64,000 nt of DNA, from NCBI GenBank assembly GCA_016490735.1, contig JAEMWC010000371.1, forward strand, positions 692,001 to 756,000, in the 5' to 3' direction. The translations under genes were made by a program, and so were the position numbers. This document shows positions 60,030 through 64,000 of this stretch, in pieces (positions within the stretch are counted from its first letter, which is position 1; each line of letters starts with the position of its first letter). The notes beneath the pieces were generated by a model. It was not told the DNA's origin, searched no databases, and saw nothing but the letters and a program-made list of their open reading frames with translations. Source of the DNA: Pachyseris speciosa. Its lineage: Eukaryota; Cnidaria; Anthozoa; Scleractinia; Pachyseridae.

Positions 60030-62823
60030 AGACCTTATTTGGCCTCTTTTGTGACGTTGAAAGTCAGAATCGGTCGAATCCCTTCATTTTTTGGTCCTTG
60101 TATTTAACTCGACGTCCTTTTATATTTTTCACCTTGAATCTTATATAACGTAAAACTATAACCAACCGTTTACAAAAACCTACTGTAGGAAGTATTTTAT
60201 TGCCTCAGGTGTATTTCACTTTTCGCTAATATGAGACCTTGGCCTCTTTTTTGGCGTTCAAAGCAGAATCAGTCGAAACGCTTCGATTTCTTGGTTTTTC
60301 TATTTAACTCAATGTCATGTTGTATTTTCCACCTCGTATCTTATATAACGTAAAACTAATCATCCATTTACCTGTTTTGCTCCAGTTCATTAGCCTCATT
60401 GTACAAAGGATTAATTCTCATTAATTGCATTATGTAACAGAGCTTTAAAAATCTCATGTTTTGAGATAACCTGAATGCCTTTAATTTTCTGTTCGTGACA
60501 TGCATGCTAAATTCTTGGAAGAACATTTGTTTTTACCAACCACATTGAAAGGTCGTTGAACCTTTTGGCAAGCCTCAAGCAGATATTACATGTTCCTAAA
60601 TTGTGAATTATTTGGTCGTTTTGCCATCAATCTTGTAAGAATGGTTGTGTGGCTGGTCTGTATTTGAAGTTGGTTGCATCTCTATAAATACATTAATCTT
60701 GTCGTGTCATTTATCTTAGTCATAAAAGGGACTATAGGATTATTATTGTCAGATAACGGAAGCTTGCGATAATTCCAGAGTAATCAGTACCAAAGTATTT
60801 CAAATTACAAATTAACACTTAGAGGAGGTATCGTTCCACTATTAAATCCTATCATTACAAATTAAGGAGTTTGTTGACCTGTTTTTCGACTAGAACTGTG
60901 CAAACGTCCCGCAGGTGTTTAATCGACGTCTGCACGCAGGCTAAAAGTTGGAAGAGGACAGGAGTATATGATTTTCGCTAAATTACGTGATTCTTTGTAC
61001 ACTATTTCTGACCAAAAATAGCCATATCTGTACCCTACAACCACAATGTTCCCGAAGGTGCTTTAGGTGAAAGTTCCACGGAAGAACTGAGCTGATAAGC
61101 GTTGTGCTTTGAACACTTTACGTTTTCCTAAGTGACCGCAACCAACAGAGTAGATTTCCGGTCGGTCACGTGGATTGGACACAATATTTATACATGCAAC
61201 CGATACGATAAAAGAGTGAAGGACGTTTTGTAGGGCTCTCGGAACTTCATTTAACAAACTAAGCGAGGTTCCATTTTATTTGAAAAACGCGCAACTAAAG
61301 GAAGGGCTTATAATTAAGAGAGAGTGTTAATCAGAAGCTGAGAAGTCAATTTTTGCTAAGGAATACGACTCCTTCGATGCAGGCGTCTGTCCCTTGAAAA
61401 ATTCCCACAGCAGTTGACTCCCTTCATGTTGAAAATTTGCATTCAAAATTAAGAGTTCCTATCTCTAGACAGACCTAAAGACCAAGGGAATACGTTATGA
61501 ACACTTTTCAGTATCGTATGGTATCTCGATGACAGATGTGCCTGTTTTTCATGTATGAAAAAAAGGGAAGTCATAGTTCTGCCAGCTCACAGCAGACAGC
61601 GGACCTGTATACAAAGCGATGACTGACGCCGTTTTTATAGATTAAGATAACTTTCTCAAGCGCATAAACGCCGCCCTTTTCGAGTTTAGTTTGCTCTCTA
61701 ATCCTCGTTTGTCAGTTGTTATAAAAGAAATCCGATTAAAAGAAAACACTGACAGTTGTTCATTGGGGCTTGAATATTAACACGCTTGGCTTGCTACACA
61801 GTGATCGAGCTTTCAGCTGGGAGTCGTGGTGAGTCACTTTAGCTGTCAAAGCTGCAACCGACGGGATACTGTGTTAACTGAACAATCAATTCATACGTAT
61901 CTGCTCACTGGAAAGGACGTCTAACCAGAGTTGAAAGCTTTAGGAAACCGACAAGCTGCTGCCCAAGCTGAGAGTATTACAATAACAGAACGGAGTATTT
62001 TGACCTCGACCGCATTCTTAGTACAGTTTCTCCGTCAAACGAATTCAAGGGGTTGTTTCAAGTCCAGTCAGGATAGAGGTATTTAATTTAAAATTAGCTT
62101 TTTACCAGAAGAGGCAAACTCTATATTCCGCGATTGGAAGGAAAGAGGGAGAATATATCTTAATTCAGTCTAAGACGACTAAGAATCTACTCGTGCAGGA
62201 TTTACAGCGTTTTGTCGACTTATTGCTCGTTTTGGACTTCAAAGCGAGCGGTGATTAAACTGAAAAATATTATTCTCAAATAGCGGTTGTACGCCTTGAA
62301 GTTAGTATGTTAGCGCGGATTCGTGTGAAGACGTCTTTGTTTGTCAATTCACCCAACCACGACATTCCGTGCATTGACGAAAATAGTCGAAACTATTTTG
62401 AACGCGTGAGTCAGTGTAAAATGGTCGAGAACACTATCACAATTATGATCAATGCCAGGGGCAATATTTCGTTCTTTAGATTAAATAGTCACATTAATTA
62501 GTCGATAGGTTAACAACTCAAGGGAAAAGTGGCAACAAAAGAGCGTTAAACAACTTGTTCTTTGAGGGTTAAAGAATAAACAGAACTTGTTTCAAAGGCT
62601 TAACTGTCACTTTTTAAGTTTGGCCTTGAGCTGGTTGCAAATAGGAGACTTTTCTTCCCGTTTCTTAATTCCGTTTGTTTACTTTATCTATAGTAGTAAG
62701 TGGCCATTATTTCTATGCGGTTTGCTTTATTGTTTTGTCGTATTTTCGGAAAGATTTAATCTTCTCTCGGAATAAATTTTCCAGTTCCTCACGCACGAGT
62801 TTTATCACTGAAAAGAAACTGTA

Positions 62824-62845
62824 TGCACGCACGCACGCACGCACG
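62824..62845. repeat. (ACGC)n microsatellite
   Basis: About five and a half copies of ACGC/CGCA, flanked by an imperfect direct repeat of 'gcacgagt(t/c)t' with 'actgaaaagaaactgta' / 'attgaaaagaaactgtaa' (62806-62823 and 62879-62896). Confidence 0.75.
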
Positions 62846-64000
62846 AGTCGCACGAATTTTTAACGCACGAGTCTTTTCATTGAAAAGAAACTGTAATTTT
62901 GCGAAAAAATGAGAATTGGAATTACGTAACTGTTGCATATGGGTCAATTTTATCGGCGTACCGTGAATTGCCCTTTTAACACTGATGTTTCTTCTGAAAA
63001 GTTGAAAATGCACTGTTGATTGGTATTAACACTCCCTTAGGCTATAAAAAAAATCATTTGCAGGTAAGAGAAAGGGGCCGCCGTCCGGAAATACACCTGA
63101 TCTAATGATATGTTATTCAAGACTGAGAAACGTTTCGTTAAACTGGAGTCAAATTTAGCACTGGCGGGTTACTGCTATGTTAGCGTCAGTACGTGTTTTA
63201 TGGAACAGGTCCGTCCGAAAAAGCGGTTTTCCTTAGCTTTGAGGTACTATTGTCTCAAGTACTTGAACAGTGGATTTATCGTAGTACGCTTACCACAGGG
63301 CAGTTGTTTTCACTTAATAACCGCTTAAGTGAATCTGACGTTGAATTATTGATGTGTTTTAAATTGTTTCTTTTGTACTCATTGTAACATTAACACCTGA
63401 AGAATTCGCCACACTGACACGTTACATCACATATTACATTTTGATAACGGAGCGAATCTGTCTGTTCACTTGCGCAACAGGCGTTGTAAAACCACGAGGT
63501 CTTGACAACCTGTTAATAGCCGATTAAAACTTCAATACACAGTTATATTTATAACTAGTCGTATAATTAGTTATAACTCCTATTATTCAGTGAGGTTTTC
63601 TGGAATCTTCTTATCATTCAAAATCGTGGATAATATTTGAAATATGTTAAAAGTATTTCTACATAAAGTGCCTCTGTCAAAGTGCAGCAAGTGACAGATT
63701 ATACGTTCTTCGATATATGCATGGGCGAACTGGTCTGTCTACTCTTTAAGAAGCTTTTGGGCGAAAATTTGAAATATAATTTCTAAACATTAGTACCATA
63801 GGATGTCCAGTGCGATCATCCAGGTGAGAGTACTCTTTAAATACTTTGTTTTTCTTCGTTAAACGATTTTGAGCCAAGTGGTATTAGTTGCCGGTCTTTT
63901 TCAGTGTGAATTTCCGGTAGAAACTACTTCGGTATCGTGAAGTGTTTTCAATGCATCAGTAGTCATAGAAGCGTGTCTGGTTCAATATAGAAACTTATAG

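Larger units (their letters stand above)
45204..64000. other. 18.8-kb interval without a convincing host gene
   Basis: Apart from the 3' UTR of the zinc-finger gene and the LINE at about 47450-48531, I see only short elements and inverted repeats: 51414-51568, 52297-52720, 53287-53400, 53566-53620, 53648-54037, 56822-56896, 58507-58550, 59128-59199, 59714-60029, and an imperfect direct duplication of about 130 bp (60025-60160 and 60232-60360). Stretches 48540-51400, 54040-56820, 57000-58500 and 60370-64000 hold no feature I can support. Open frames there are short and unlike known proteins. Non-coding 5' exons of a gene to the right cannot be excluded. Confidence 0.5.

Overview
The window is animal nuclear DNA. 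Genes are split by GT-AG introns, most of the sequence is intergenic or intronic, and there are many small transposons, SINEs and LINE fragments. Several repeat families (the 93-bp tandem repeat, the 'aaccctttcc...ggaaagggtt' family, the tRNA-derived SINE heads) are ones I remember from stony coral genomes, and the proteins look like early-branching metazoan versions. My best guess is an anthozoan cnidarian, probably a scleractinian coral. I could not search a database.

Layout. (1) 1-3839, minus strand: 5' part of an inositol hexakisphosphate kinase (IP6K); the catalytic 3' exons lie beyond position 1. (2) 3840-8190: intergenic, with a 20-bp minisatellite and a long CAC/CAT microsatellite. 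(3) 8191-11010, plus: complete five-exon Nudix hydrolase of the diphosphoinositol polyphosphate phosphohydrolase type (NUDT3/DIPP-like). (4) 11011-20657: gene-free and repeat-rich (93-bp tandem array, several MITEs, LINE tail, 1.1-kb inverted-repeat element). (5) 20658-29008, plus: complete six-exon TMEM164 orthologue with transposons in its introns, including a 2.6-kb composite that carries telomere-like repeats. (6) 29009-34059: palindrome and Penelope-like debris with a possible hammerhead ribozyme core, a LINE tail and MITEs. (7) 34060-45203, plus: seven-exon, seven-finger zinc-finger gene with an apparent 1-nt frameshift in exon 2 and a 784-bp palindrome in intron 5. (8) 45204-64000: no convincing gene; one 5'-truncated reverse-transcriptase ORF (47391-48341) and many short inverted repeats.

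The most notable biology is that two enzymes with opposite activities in inositol pyrophosphate metabolism are divergent neighbours: IP6K makes 5-IP7, and the DIPP-type Nudix enzyme hydrolyses it. Their start codons are about 4.35 kb apart with no recognisable gene between. TMEM164 and the zinc-finger gene have no evident functional link to them. Two apparent single-base frameshifts in otherwise good coding exons (A12 run in IP6K, exon 2 of the zinc-finger gene) may be residual assembly indels.
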